A DNA stretch of 64,000 bases from assembly GCF_001667375.1 (NCBI RefSeq), contig NZ_LZIN01000075.1:124001-188000 (forward strand), in the 5' to 3' direction. This DNA is from Mycolicibacter sinensis (GTDB lineage Bacteria > Actinomycetota > Actinomycetes > Mycobacteriales > Mycobacteriaceae). The notes beneath the pieces were generated by a model. That model did no database searches. It was not told the origin of the DNA and saw nothing but the letters and a program-made list of their open reading frames with translations. Of this stretch, positions 11,407 through 22,681 are shown piece by piece (positions within the stretch are counted from its first letter, which is position 1; each line of letters opens with the position of its first letter). The position numbers and the translations under genes were made by a program.

Positions 11407-13614
11407 GTGAATATGGGCGCTACCCGAAATCCGGCGAACGAGGCCGCTGCTGTCGGAGATTCGCAGGAGAACCCGCCGGTGTTGCAGACCACCTGGCCGG
11501 GCAGCAGCGCCCCGCTGGGAGCCGCCTACGACGGCGGGGGAACCAACTTCGCCCTGTTCTCCGAGATCGCCGAGCGGGTCGATCTGTGCCTGATCGACGA
11601 GCACGGTGAGCAGACCTGCATCCCACTCGACGAGGTGGATGGCTACGTCTGGCACGCCTACCTGCCGACGGTGGCGCCGGGACAGCATTACGGCTTCCGG
11701 GTGCACGGGCCTTTCGACCCGCCGGCCGGGCACCGCTGCGACTCCAGCAAGCTGCTGCTCGACCCCTACGGCCGGGCGTTCGCCGGCGACTTCGACTTCG
11801 GTCAGCCGCTGTTCTCCTACGACATGGCCGCCGGTGGCGAGGCGCCGCAGGCCGAGACCCTGCCGAGGGTCGACTCGCTGGGGCACACCATGACCAGCGT
11901 GGTGATCAACCCCTACTTCGATTGGGCGTCCGATCGGCCGCCCAACACCCCCTACCACGAAACGATCATCTACGAGACCCATGTGAAGGGCATGACGCAA
12001 ACCCATCCGGGCATTCCGGAGGAGTTGCGCGGTACCTACGCGGGATTGGCGCACCCGGCCGTCGTCGACCACCTGCAGGCACTCAACGTCACGGCGATCG
12101 AGCTGATGCCGGTGCACCAGTTCATGCACGACGACCGTCTGCTGCAGCTGGGTCTGCGAAACTACTGGGGCTACAACACCTTCGGGTTCTTCGCCCCGCA
12201 CAGCCAGTACGCGGCGAACCGGCAGCCCGGCGCGGCGGTCGCGGAATTCAAGACGATGGTGCGCACCTTCCACGAGGCCGGCATCGAGGTGATCCTCGAT
12301 GTGGTCTACAACCACACCGCCGAAGGCAACCACATGGGCCCCACCATCAACTTCCGCGGAATCGACAACGCCGCCTACTACCGGCTCGTCGACGACGACC
12401 GCAGCATGTATATGGATTACACCGGAACGGGAAACAGCCTCAACGCGCGTCACCCGCATGCGCTGCAGCTGATCATGGATTCACTGCGGTACTGGGTGAC
12501 CGAGATGCACGTCGACGGGTTCCGCTTCGACCTGGCATCGACCTTGGCTCGCGAGTTCTATGACGTCGACCGCCTTTCGGCGTTCTTCGACCTGATCCAG
12601 CAGGACCCGGTGGTCAGCCAGGTCAAGCTGATCGCCGAGCCGTGGGACGTCGGTGAAGGCGGATACCAGGTCGGCAACTTTCCCGGCCTGTGGACCGAAT
12701 GGAACGGAAAGTACCGGGATACCGTGCGTGATTACTGGCGCGGCGAACCGGAGACACTGGGGGAGTTCGCCTCCCGGCTCACCGGTTCGTCGGACCTCTA
12801 CGAAGCCACCGGACGCCGGCCCGGCGCCAGCATCAACTTCGTCGTCGCCCACGACGGGTTCACCCTGCACGATCTGGTGTCCTACAACGAAAAACACAAC
12901 GAGGCCAACCACGACGACAACACCGACGGCGAGAGCCACAACCGGTCGTGGAACTGCGGCGTCGAAGGCCCCACCGACGACCCGGCCGTTCTGGCACTAC
13001 GGGCTCGGCAGATGCGCAACATCATGGCCACCCTGATGCTGTCCCAAGGCACACCGATGATCGCGCACGGTGACGAAATGGGCCGCACGCAGCACGGCAA
13101 CAACAACGTCTACTGCCAGGACAACGAACTCGCCTGGATGGATTGGTCGCTGGCCGAGAAGAGTGCCGACCTGCTGGCCTTCACCCGCCGGGTGACGCAG
13201 CTTCGCAAAGACCACCCGGTGTTTCGCCGTCGCCGGTTCTTCGAAGGCCGTCCGGTGCGCCACGGTGACGAGATCGGTGACATCGCCTGGTTCACCCCCG
13301 CCGGTCAGGCGATGAGCCAAGACGATTGGGACAGCGGCTTCGACAAATGCATCATGGTCTTCCTCAACGGTGACGGGATCCGCGAGCCGGACGCCCGTGG
13401 CGAGCGGGTGGTGGATGACTCGTTCCTGCTGTGCTTCAACGCGCACGAAGATGCGGTCGAATTCGCCGTTCCCGGTGCTGATTACGGCCAAGAGTGGACC
13501 GTCGAGCTGGACACCGCGGAGCCGACGGAGCCGGAAGCCCCTCGCGAGGTGCAGGCCGGGAACGAGATGCCCGTTGCGGGGCGTTCGCTGCTGGTCATGC
13601 GGAAAGTGCGCTGA
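11407..13614 (+). CDS. treX: Glycogen debranching enzyme TreX/GlgX
   Basis: TreX hydrolyses alpha-1,6 branches of glycogen (GH13_11), releasing linear maltodextrins for TreY. The 735-residue product has an N-terminal CBM48-like domain (about 25-130) and a barrel with DGFRFDLAST (nucleophile), LIAEPWDVGEGGYQVGNFP (acid/base Glu) and VVAHDGFTLHDLVSYN (Asp). A GTG at 11407 and an in-frame ATG at 11413 are both possible starts, changing the N-terminus by only two residues. It is the first gene of the treX-treY-treZ operon; treY starts 4 bases after its stop. Confidence 0.95.
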   Translation: MNMGATRNPANEAAAVGDSQENPPVLQTTWPGSSAPLGAAYDGGGTNFALFSEIAERVDLCLIDEHGEQTCIPLDEVDGYVWHAYLPTVAPGQHYGFRVHGPFDPPAGHRCDSSKLLLDPYGRAFAGDFDFGQPLFSYDMAAGGEAPQAETLPRVDSLGHTMTSVVINPYFDWASDRPPNTPYHETIIYETHVKGMTQTHPGIPEELRGTYAGLAHPAVVDHLQALNVTAIELMPVHQFMHDDRLLQLGLRNYWGYNTFGFFAPHSQYAANRQPGAAVAEFKTMVRTFHEAGIEVILDVVYNHTAEGNHMGPTINFRGIDNAAYYRLVDDDRSMYMDYTGTGNSLNARHPHALQLIMDSLRYWVTEMHVDGFRFDLASTLAREFYDVDRLSAFFDLIQQDPVVSQVKLIAEPWDVGEGGYQVGNFPGLWTEWNGKYRDTVRDYWRGEPETLGEFASRLTGSSDLYEATGRRPGASINFVVAHDGFTLHDLVSYNEKHNEANHDDNTDGESHNRSWNCGVEGPTDDPAVLALRARQMRNIMATLMLSQGTPMIAHGDEMGRTQHGNNNVYCQDNELAWMDWSLAEKSADLLAFTRRVTQLRKDHPVFRRRRFFEGRPVRHGDEIGDIAWFTPAGQAMSQDDWDSGFDKCIMVFLNGDGIREPDARGERVVDDSFLLCFNAHEDAVEFAVPGADYGQEWTVELDTAEPTEPEAPREVQAGNEMPVAGRSLLVMRKVR

Positions 13615-13618
13615 GGCG

Positions 13619-15916
13619 ATGGCGCGCCCGGTGCTGTCCACCTACCGCTTGCAGCTGCATGGCGGTGAAAGCGGTTTCGCGTTCACCTTCGCCGAAGCCG
13701 AGCAGCTCCTGGACTACTTCGACGAACTCGGTGTATCGCACCTGTATCTCTCACCGATCATGACCCCGGTGGGCGGATCGGCGCACGGTTACGACGTCGT
13801 GGATCCGACCACGGTGTCTGCCGAATTGGGCGGGCCGCAGGGTCTGGCCCGGCTCTCGGCGGCAGCGCAGGCTCGCGGAATAGGTCTGATCGTCGACATC
13901 GTGCCCAATCACGTCGGCGTGGCAAAACCGGAGCAGAACCCGTGGTGGTGGGACGTGCTGAGGCACGGCCGATCCTCGCCGTATGCTGCGTTTTTCGACA
14001 TCGACTGGGAGCTCGGTGACGGTCGAATTATCCTGCCGGTACTGGGGTCCGACGCCGACGTCGCCGACCTGGCCGTCGACGGCGAGGTGCTGCGATTGGG
14101 CGATCTGGTTTTTCCGATCGCCGACGGAACCGGCGCCGGCAGCGGGGCGCAGGTCCACGACCGCCAGCACTATCGACTGGTCGGGTGGCGCAACGGCACC
14201 TGCGGATACCGGCGCTTCTTTTCGATCACGTCGCTGGCGGGCCTGCGCCAAGAGGAACGGACGGTGTTCGATGCCTGGCACGCCGAGCTGTCCCGCTGGT
14301 TCGACGCCGGACTCGTCGACGGCGTGCGGGTCGATCACCCGGACGGCCTTTCGGATCCGGGGGGCTACCTGCAATGGCTGCGCGCGCTGGTGGGACCGGA
14401 CGCCTGGATCGTGGTGGAAAAGATTCTGGCCATGGACGAATCGCTGGAACCGACCCTGCCGGTAGCCGGCTCCACCGGCTACGACGTACTGCGGGAGATC
14501 GGCGGGCTGTTCATCGACCCCAACGGTGAGCCGGCCTTGACCGAGCTGTTCGAAACCGCCGGCGTCGATTACCGCGCGATGCCGACGTTGGTGGCCGAAC
14601 AGAAGGAGTTCGCGGCGTCGGCGACACTGGGTAGCGAGCTGGCGCGGTTGCGCCGTTGCGTGGTGAGCACCATCGGCGTCGACCATCTGCTGCTGGCTGA
14701 TGCCCTCGTGGCGCTGCTCGGTCAGGTCGGTGTTTACCGCAGTGACTACCCGGGCCTGGCGGTGAGACTGTCGGTGGCGCTGGCCGAAACACAGTCGCAG
14801 CGGCCGGAACTCGGCGAAGCGCTTCAACTGGTCGCGGCCGCGATCGCCGGCGGCGGGGAATGCGCGGTCCGGTTGCAACAATTGTGCGGGGCAGTGACGG
14901 CCAAGGCGATCGAAGACTGCCTGTTCTACCGCGACGCGCGATTGGTCTCGCTCAACGAAGTCGGCGGCGACCCACAGTGTTTCGGGGTGGGGGCGGCCGA
15001 GTTTCATGATCGGGCCGCTACCCGGGCGCGGCGCTGGCCGCATACGATGACCACCCTGTCCACCCACGACACCAAACGCGGCGAGGACGTGCGGGCCCGC
15101 ATCGGCGTGCTGTCGCAGGTGCCGTCGCTGTGGGCCGAATTCGTCGCCCGTTGGGAGGCCGGTGTCCCCTCGCCGGACCTGGCGACCGGGCTCTTCCTGT
15201 GGCAGAACATTTTCGGGGTATGGCCGGTCGACGGCCAGGTGAGCACCACGCTGCGCGAGCGACTGCATGCCTACGCCGAAAAGGCCGCTCGCGAGGCGGC
15301 CCGGCTCACCTCATGGCACGACCCCGACACCGAGTTCGAGGACGCGCTGCACCGCTGGCTCGACGATGTGCTGGACGGGCCCATCGCGCAGCAGCTGACC
15401 GAGCTCGTCGCCGAACTTGGTCCGCACATCGACACCGACATCCTGGGCCAGAAGCTGTTGGCGTTGACCGTTCCCGGCGTTCCGGATGTGTACCAGGGCA
15501 CCGAACTCTACGACGACAGCCTGGTCGACCCGGACAACCGGCGCGAAGTCGACTACACCGTGCGCCGCGAGGCGCTCAAGGCGTTGCACCACCCGAAAAT
15601 GCGGGTGGTCGCCGCGGCGCTGCGAACGCGGCGAGCGCGTCCCGACACCTTCCTGTACGGCGGCTATTACCCCGTGCTGGCGTCGGGCCCGGCCGCCGAA
15701 CACATCGTTGCGTTTCGCCGGGGCGTGGACGTAGTGGTGGCGGTCAGCCGTTGGACGGTGCGCCTGGGCGAGGACCGATGGCGCGACACCGACATTGCGC
15801 TGCCACCCGGCACGTGGGCCGACGCCCTCTCCGGCTCCCGGCACCGCGGGCCGGCCCCGGCCGGCGAAGTGTTCTCCGAGCTCCCGGTCGCGCTGTTGGA
15901 GCGGGTCGATGGCTGA
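13619..15916 (+). CDS. treY: Maltooligosyltrehalose synthase TreY
   Basis: TreY converts the reducing-end alpha-1,4 bond of maltooligosaccharides to the alpha,alpha-1,1 bond of trehalose (GH13_26). The frame is open far upstream inside treX, but the ATG at 13619 begins the characteristic ARPVLSTYRLQLH start, giving 765 residues, as expected for the family. Motifs include GVSHLYLSPIM, DIVPNHVGV, DGVRVDHPDGLSDP (nucleophile Asp), WIVVEKIL (Glu) and the C-terminal VPDVYQGTEL. Its stop overlaps the treZ start by 8 bases, so translation is probably coupled. Confidence 0.95.
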   Translation: MARPVLSTYRLQLHGGESGFAFTFAEAEQLLDYFDELGVSHLYLSPIMTPVGGSAHGYDVVDPTTVSAELGGPQGLARLSAAAQARGIGLIVDIVPNHVGVAKPEQNPWWWDVLRHGRSSPYAAFFDIDWELGDGRIILPVLGSDADVADLAVDGEVLRLGDLVFPIADGTGAGSGAQVHDRQHYRLVGWRNGTCGYRRFFSITSLAGLRQEERTVFDAWHAELSRWFDAGLVDGVRVDHPDGLSDPGGYLQWLRALVGPDAWIVVEKILAMDESLEPTLPVAGSTGYDVLREIGGLFIDPNGEPALTELFETAGVDYRAMPTLVAEQKEFAASATLGSELARLRRCVVSTIGVDHLLLADALVALLGQVGVYRSDYPGLAVRLSVALAETQSQRPELGEALQLVAAAIAGGGECAVRLQQLCGAVTAKAIEDCLFYRDARLVSLNEVGGDPQCFGVGAAEFHDRAATRARRWPHTMTTLSTHDTKRGEDVRARIGVLSQVPSLWAEFVARWEAGVPSPDLATGLFLWQNIFGVWPVDGQVSTTLRERLHAYAEKAAREAARLTSWHDPDTEFEDALHRWLDDVLDGPIAQQLTELVAELGPHIDTDILGQKLLALTVPGVPDVYQGTELYDDSLVDPDNRREVDYTVRREALKALHHPKMRVVAAALRTRRARPDTFLYGGYYPVLASGPAAEHIVAFRRGVDVVVAVSRWTVRLGEDRWRDTDIALPPGTWADALSGSRHRGPAPAGEVFSELPVALLERVDG

Positions 15917-17630
15917 CTTCGCGGTCTGGGCGCCCAACCCCGCCGTCGTCGCCCTCGATATCGACGGGGTGACCCACCCGATGACCAAGGCCGAGGGCGG
16001 CTGGTGGCAGACGAGTGTGCAGGCGCCGCCTGACGCCCGCTACGGGTATCTGATCGACGACGACCCGCAGGTCCTGCCGGATCCGCGGTCCGCGCGCCAA
16101 CCCGACGGTGTGCACGCCCGCTCGGCGTTGTGGGATGAGGCCGGCCCGACTTGGGCCGACGACCACTGGGCCGGACGAAGCGTCGAAGGTGCGGTGATCT
16201 ACGAGCTGCATATCGGCACATTCACCCCGGCGGGCACCTTCGATTCGGCCATCGAGAAACTGGATCACCTGGTCGATCTCGGCGTCGACTTCGTCGAACT
16301 GATGCCGGTCAATGCCTTCTCCGGAACGCACGGCTGGGGATACGACGGTGTGCTGTGGTACGCGGTGCATGAGCCCTACGGCGGCCCGGATGGCTTGGCG
16401 CGCTTCGTCGACGCCTGTCACGGTCGCGGCCTGGGTGTGCTGATCGACGCCGTTTTCAACCACCTCGGTCCGTCCGGCAATTACCTGCCCCGTTTCGGGC
16501 CGTACCTGTCGGCGGCACGCAACCCGTGGGGCGACGCCATCAACATCGACGGCGGCGACTCCGACGAAGTACGCCGCTACATCATCGACTGCGCGCTGCG
16601 CTGGATGCGGGTCTTCCACGCCGACGGGCTGCGACTGGATGCGGTGCACGCGCTGGTGGACACCACCGCGATCCATATCCTCGAAGAGCTGGCCGCTGAA
16701 ACCGAATCGCTTGCTGCGCAATTGGGCCGTCCGCTGGCGCTGATCGCCGAAAGCGACCGCAACGACCCCCGGACCATCTCCCGTCGCGAAGACGGCGGCT
16801 ACGGGATCACCGCGCAATGGGACGACGACATCCATCACGCCATCCACACCGCGGTCTCCGGGGAGCGCCAAGGCTACTACGCCGACTTCGGCAGCCTCGC
16901 CACGCTGGCAACCACGTTGCGGCACGGCTTTTTCCACGCCGGCACATATTCGTCGTTTCGCCGCCGGCGGCACGGTCGGCCGCTGCCCGTCTCGCGGATT
17001 CCGGCTACCCGGCTGCTGGCCTACACCTGCACCCATGATCAGATCGGCAACCGGGCACTCGGTGACCGACCGTCGCAGAACCTGGCCGCCGGACAGCTCG
17101 CGGTCAAAGCCGCACTCGCACTCCTTTCCCCGTACACCGCAATGCTTTTCATGGGCGAAGAATGGGGCGCCCTGACTCCGTTCCAGTTCTTCACCTCGCA
17201 TGAGGACCCGCAGGTGGCCCGCGCCACCGCCGAAGGCCGCAAAGCCGAGTTCGCCGAGCACGGCTGGGAAGCCGAGGAGATCCCGGACCCGCAGGACCCG
17301 GAAACCTTCCAGCGCTCCAAGCTGGACTGGGACGAGGTCGGCGGGCAAGGCCATGCGCACCTGCTCGACTTCTACAAAGCACTGATCAGGCTGCGCACGC
17401 ACGCCGAGCTGGCCGATCCCTGGCTGAGCCACTTGGAGGTCGACTATGACGAGGATCAGCGTTGGGTCGCCATGCGCCGCGGCCGAATCGTGGTCGTCGG
17501 CAACCTGAACGAGGATGCGGTAGTTGTGCCGGTGCGCGGGGAGCTGCTACTGGCCTGGGGAGTACCAACGTTCGAGAGCGACACCACCCGGCTGCCGGGC
17601 CACTCGGTCGCGGTGCTGCAGACGGCGTGA
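15909..17630 (+). CDS. treZ: Maltooligosyltrehalose trehalohydrolase TreZ
   Basis: TreZ releases free trehalose from maltooligosyltrehalose (GH13_10). The ATG at 15909 lies inside the end of treY and gives 573 residues beginning ADFAVWAPNP, a typical start for the CBM48-like N-terminal domain; upstream extensions of the frame fall inside treY. Barrel motifs include YELHIGTFTPAGTF, VDAVFNHLGPSGNY, DGLRLDAVHAL (nucleophile), ALIAESDRNDP (Glu) and CTHDQIGNRALGDR. It completes the OtsA-independent trehalose route from glycogen, whose product can feed TreS-Mak-GlgE encoded nearby. Confidence 0.95.
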   Translation: MADFAVWAPNPAVVALDIDGVTHPMTKAEGGWWQTSVQAPPDARYGYLIDDDPQVLPDPRSARQPDGVHARSALWDEAGPTWADDHWAGRSVEGAVIYELHIGTFTPAGTFDSAIEKLDHLVDLGVDFVELMPVNAFSGTHGWGYDGVLWYAVHEPYGGPDGLARFVDACHGRGLGVLIDAVFNHLGPSGNYLPRFGPYLSAARNPWGDAINIDGGDSDEVRRYIIDCALRWMRVFHADGLRLDAVHALVDTTAIHILEELAAETESLAAQLGRPLALIAESDRNDPRTISRREDGGYGITAQWDDDIHHAIHTAVSGERQGYYADFGSLATLATTLRHGFFHAGTYSSFRRRRHGRPLPVSRIPATRLLAYTCTHDQIGNRALGDRPSQNLAAGQLAVKAALALLSPYTAMLFMGEEWGALTPFQFFTSHEDPQVARATAEGRKAEFAEHGWEAEEIPDPQDPETFQRSKLDWDEVGGQGHAHLLDFYKALIRLRTHAELADPWLSHLEVDYDEDQRWVAMRRGRIVVVGNLNEDAVVVPVRGELLLAWGVPTFESDTTRLPGHSVAVLQTA

Positions 17631-17644
17631 GGGCCCGACCGACC

Positions 17645-17860
17645 TCAGGTGCTGCGGTGCCGTAGATGGGCTCCGGTGCGGTGAATCGGGACCTTCTCAC
17701 CCGGGTGGATGTGCTTCTTGAACGGCATCACCTCGTAGGTGGTGGTCGCCGAAGTCTTCCCCTTCTTCGCCACACCCACGACGCGGCCTTCGAGGTCTCT
17801 TGCCGACCGGTAGTTGAAGTAAACGGCGTCCCCTACCTTGAAGTCATCGCCGGCCGACAT
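17645..17860 (-). CDS. Small HVA1/DUF2945-like protein
   Basis: A 71-residue protein starting at the ATG at 17860 (MSAGDDFKVGDAVYF) with a small basic beta-barrel-like pattern: GDAVYFNYRS, LEGRVVGVAKKGK, a Thr-rich segment, then VMPFKKHIHPGEKVPIHR. The pattern fits the HVA1 (hypervirulence-associated)/DUF2945 family, for which I know no established biochemical role. It lies 14 bases from the treZ end, on the opposite strand. A longer in-frame extension to 17938 is open but adds a low-complexity N-terminus. Confidence 0.65.
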   Translation of the reverse strand: MSAGDDFKVGDAVYFNYRSARDLEGRVVGVAKKGKTSATTTYEVMPFKKHIHPGEKVPIHRTGAHLRHRST

Positions 17861-17977
17861 CTCGCTTCTCCCGTCGTTGGTTTCTCGGCGAGCGTGCAAC
17901 CAGTGCGAATTTTCGCGAAAATCTCGCACTGCGTACACGTTCGGCGGGTAGCCCCGGACGAACCCGCGTAAACCCGG

Positions 17978-18535
17978 CTAGAACACCGTCTGGGCGCAGG
18001 TGGCCGGCGTGTGCAGGTTGACCCCGCTGTAGACCACCTGGATGTGGGTGCACACGATCACGTTGGCGTCGGTCTTGGGCCGGCCGGTGGAGTACTCCAA
18101 AACGTCGATGCTGCCGTTGGTCTGGTATTTCTCCGGCGGGCCTTCGCCGTAATACATTGATTGGATCACCGCACCGGTGCCGTCCTTGAACACCTTGGTT
18201 CCCGGGCCGCCGCGGTCCTTGAACCAGCCCTCGCCGCCGTCGGTGTGCACGTCAAGATATGCCGTCCGCTTCGAGGAGCGGATCTCGGTGCTTTGACGGG
18301 CCCACAGGTCGGGCGGGAAGCCGGTCAGGCCCTCCGGAGTCTGCAGCCGCACCCCGACGGTGAACCGACACAGCGGCGGGGCGGCGCAGTCGACCCAACT
18401 GTGGGTCTGCAGCTGATCGAACTCGTTGACCGGCATCAGACTGGTCTTGGTGTCACTTGCCGCCGAGGAGATCGCGGGCGGGACCAGCGCGGCCAGCAGC
18501 GTCAACGCCGCCGGCACTATCAGCAACCGCTTCAT
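17978..18535 (-). CDS. Secreted protein of unknown function
   Basis: The ATG at 18535 gives 185 residues with a clear Sec signal peptide (MKRLLIVPAALTLLAALVPP, cleavage probably after the Ala/Ser-rich stretch near residue 26). The mature part has four Cys (VDCAAPPLC, VIVCTH, PATC), suggesting disulphides, and GGEGWFKDRGGPG. The frame is open upstream to 18787, but that extension lacks a signal and runs antisense through kshB. I do not recognise a defined family. It lies 23 bases downstream of kshB on the same strand and could share its transcript. Confidence 0.7.
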   Translation of the reverse strand: MKRLLIVPAALTLLAALVPPAISSAASDTKTSLMPVNEFDQLQTHSWVDCAAPPLCRFTVGVRLQTPEGLTGFPPDLWARQSTEIRSSKRTAYLDVHTDGGEGWFKDRGGPGTKVFKDGTGAVIQSMYYGEGPPEKYQTNGSIDVLEYSTGRPKTDANVIVCTHIQVVYSGVNLHTPATCAQTVF

Positions 18536-18558
18536 GTCGCACCAACCTAGACCCGAGA

Positions 18559-19674
18559 TCACTCGTCGTAGGTTACTTCCACCGAATCCGTCTCGGGATG
18601 GGCCTGGCAGGCCAGGATCAGCCCCTCGGCGAGGTCTTGGGGCTCGAGCACATCGTTGACCTCCATGCTGACCTTGCCGTTCTTCAGGACGCAGGCGCAG
18701 GCGCCGCAGTGACCCTCCCGGCAGGAGAACGGGGCGTCGAGGCCCTTGTCGAGCAGCAGGTCCAGCAGCTTGACATGGCGCGGCCATGCCACCTCATGGG
18801 TCTCGCCGTCCAGCTCGACGGTGACGGTGGCCGGCGGGGCGGCCTCCTCGTCCCCTTCGGGCGCGTCGGCAATGGTGACCGCGGCGAACGGGTCACTGTC
18901 CAGCGACTTGAACACCTCGAGATGAACCTGCTCGGCGGGGACTTTCAACGCCTCCAGGGCGTCCCGCGACGCCTGCATGAACGGGCCCGGGCCGCAGATG
19001 AAGGCTTGGCGGTCGGTGTAGGGGCCGGCCAGCTGGGCCAGTGCGGCGGCACTGGGCAAGCCCTGCAGCGACTCCAGCCAGTGCACGACGGTCAGCCGAT
19101 CGGGGTACTTGACGGCCAGCTCGCGCAGCGCGGCGCCGAAGATCACCGACCGTTCGTCGCGGTTGGCGTAGATCAACGTCACCTTGCCGCTGCCCTGCGA
19201 CAGCGCCGATTTGCAGATCGCCATCATCGGGGTGATGCCGCTGCCGGCGGCCAGCAGCAGGAAGTCGGTGTCCAGCGACTTGGGCACGAAGGTGCCCGAC
19301 GGCGCCAGCACGTGCACCCGCATCCCGGGCTTGGCGTGGTCGCACAGCCAGTTCGACGCGTAGCCGTCCGCGGTCCGCTTGACGGTCACGGTCAGCGAGT
19401 CGTCGGTGAACGGGGAACTGCACAGCGAGTAGCACCGGGCCACCGAGCCGGTGCGCTCGCTGGGAATCCGCAGCGTCAGGAACTGCCCGGGCGAGTACTT
19501 CAGCCGGGCCGCGGGGATCTCCGGATCGTCGGGCCCGTCGGGCACCCCGAACACCAGCGAACACGCGTCGTCGGTCTCGGCGACGACTTCGGTGATCTGC
19601 AATTCCAGGACGTGACTACCCAGTGGTTCGTCCGGAATGGTCTCCGCCACGGCCCGCCCTTCATCGTCGGTCAT
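18559..19674 (-). CDS. kshB: 3-ketosteroid-9-alpha-hydroxylase reductase subunit KshB
   Basis: KshB is the NADH-dependent reductase that passes electrons to the Rieske oxygenase KshA for 9-alpha-hydroxylation, which opens steroid ring B. The 371-residue product shows the FAD-binding RCYSLCSSP, the pyridine-nucleotide region LLLAAGSGITPMM and FICGPGPFMQ, and a C-terminal plant-type 2Fe-2S domain CREGHCGACAC with a distal Cys in ILACQAHPETD. This order matches the family. It is divergent from hsaA, the same arrangement as kshB-hsaA in M. tuberculosis, and a KstR-like site lies 3 bases upstream of its start. kshA is not in the window. Confidence 0.93.
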   Translation of the reverse strand: MTDDEGRAVAETIPDEPLGSHVLELQITEVVAETDDACSLVFGVPDGPDDPEIPAARLKYSPGQFLTLRIPSERTGSVARCYSLCSSPFTDDSLTVTVKRTADGYASNWLCDHAKPGMRVHVLAPSGTFVPKSLDTDFLLLAAGSGITPMMAICKSALSQGSGKVTLIYANRDERSVIFGAALRELAVKYPDRLTVVHWLESLQGLPSAAALAQLAGPYTDRQAFICGPGPFMQASRDALEALKVPAEQVHLEVFKSLDSDPFAAVTIADAPEGDEEAAPPATVTVELDGETHEVAWPRHVKLLDLLLDKGLDAPFSCREGHCGACACVLKNGKVSMEVNDVLEPQDLAEGLILACQAHPETDSVEVTYDE

Positions 19675-19677
19675 AAC

Positions 19678-19691
19678 TAGAACAGGTTACA
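19678..19691. promoter_or_regulatory. KstR-like operator proximal to kshB
   Basis: TAGAACAGGTTACA at 19678-19691 fits TNNAACNNGTTNNA, the inverted repeat I know for KstR, the TetR repressor of mycobacterial cholesterol genes. It lies 3 bases upstream of the kshB start codon. Binding is inferred from the motif and from known control of kshB and hsa genes by KstR. Confidence 0.6.
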
Positions 19692-19745
19692 GAAAATCAG
19701 TCCGGGATCGCTACCAGCCGCAGGAACACCCCGCTCGACACAAAT

Positions 19746-19759
19746 CGGAACGTGTTCTA
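19746..19759. promoter_or_regulatory. KstR-like operator proximal to hsaA
   Basis: CGGAACGTGTTCTA at 19746-19759 contains AACGTGTT with a strong right half (GTTCTA) and one mismatch at the left outer position of TNNAACNNGTTNNA. It lies 63 bases upstream of the hsaA start, a sensible position for promoter occlusion. With the kshB-proximal site it would let KstR control both directions. Confidence 0.6.
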
Positions 19760-19822
19760 ATCTCACTCTAGGCTGGTTGAAAAAACGGGCCGCTAACCTG
19801 CTCACTTCTGGGAGGCAATCTA

Positions 19823-21933
<2,111 letters not shown>

Positions 21934-21935
21934 CA

Positions 21936-22520
21936 GTGAGCTCCGAATCGACGAAAGACGACCTTCCGATCGACCCGCGCGCGTTCCGCAACGTACTCGG
22001 TCAGTTCTGTACGGGGATCACCATCATCACCACCGTCCACGACGACGTGCCGGTGGGGTTCGCCTGCCAGTCGTTCGCGGCGCTGTCGCTGGACCCGCCG
22101 CTGGTGCTGTTCTGCCCGACGAAGATGTCGCGGTCCTGGCAGGCCATCGAGGCCAGCGGACGCTTCTGCGTCAACATCCTGGCCGAAGAGCAGAAGGACA
22201 TCTGCGCCCGGTTCGGCTCGCGGGAACCGGACAAGTTCGCCGGGGTGGACTGGAAACCCTCGCCGCTGGGCTCGCCGATCCTGGCCCGGTCACTGGCCCA
22301 CATCGACTGCACGGTGGCCTCGGTGCACGACGGCGGCGACCACTTCGTGGTTTTCGGTGCGGTGCAATCGCTTTCCGATGTGCCCGAGGTCAAGCCCCGG
22401 CCGCTGCTGTTCTACCGCGGCGACTACACCGGCATCGAGCCGGAGAAGACCACGCCGGCCCAGTGGCGCGACGACCTGGAGGCGTTCCTCACCGCCACCA
22501 CCGACGACACCTGGCTGTAG
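21936..22520 (+). CDS. hsaB: Flavin reductase HsaB
   Basis: HsaB supplies reduced flavin to HsaA. The 194-residue product has the flavin reductase-like split-barrel fold with CTGITIITTVHDDVPVGF, QSFAALSLDPPLVLFCP and GRFCVNILAEEQ, then a His-containing AHIDCTVASVHDGGDH. It starts 2 bases after the hsaC stop and is the last gene of the hsaA-hsaC-hsaB operon. The 160 bases that follow hold the promoter region of the GntR gene. Confidence 0.93.
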   Translation: MSSESTKDDLPIDPRAFRNVLGQFCTGITIITTVHDDVPVGFACQSFAALSLDPPLVLFCPTKMSRSWQAIEASGRFCVNILAEEQKDICARFGSREPDKFAGVDWKPSPLGSPILARSLAHIDCTVASVHDGGDHFVVFGAVQSLSDVPEVKPRPLLFYRGDYTGIEPEKTTPAQWRDDLEAFLTATTDDTWL

Positions 22521-22602
22521 TCACCGCCGCTTGTCGCCGTGGGGCGCAGCAGTGCGGCGTGATCCGTCGCTCGCGCGATCGCGTCGGCGCGTTTCGGGTT
22601 CG

Positions 22603-22645
22603 CCCAACCTAGTTAAGCTAGATACTTCATGTAATATATGCACTC
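22603..22645. promoter_or_regulatory. AT-rich promoter/operator region upstream of the GntR gene
   Basis: Between hsaB and the GntR regulator lies a distinctly AT-rich stretch containing CTAGTTAAGCTAG (an imperfect palindrome near 22609-22621) and TACTTCATGTAATATATGCA (about 22623-22642). The abrupt composition change and position fit a promoter with a regulator-binding site, possibly autoregulated. The exact elements are not determined. Confidence 0.35.
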
Positions 22646-22681
22646 CGATGTTTGGGCGGCTCCAAATGGGAGAAGGATTGC

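Noticed and set aside
13751-15268. Minus-strand frame of 505 codons antisense to treY
   Set aside because: Composition (Gln/Arg/Val-rich) is typical of an antisense shadow, and treY is fully supported by catalytic motifs.
18459-19680. Long plus-strand open frame antisense to kshB
   Set aside because: It is the shadow of kshB; no motif, ribosome site or hydrophobic pattern supports it, and long antisense frames are normal at this GC content.
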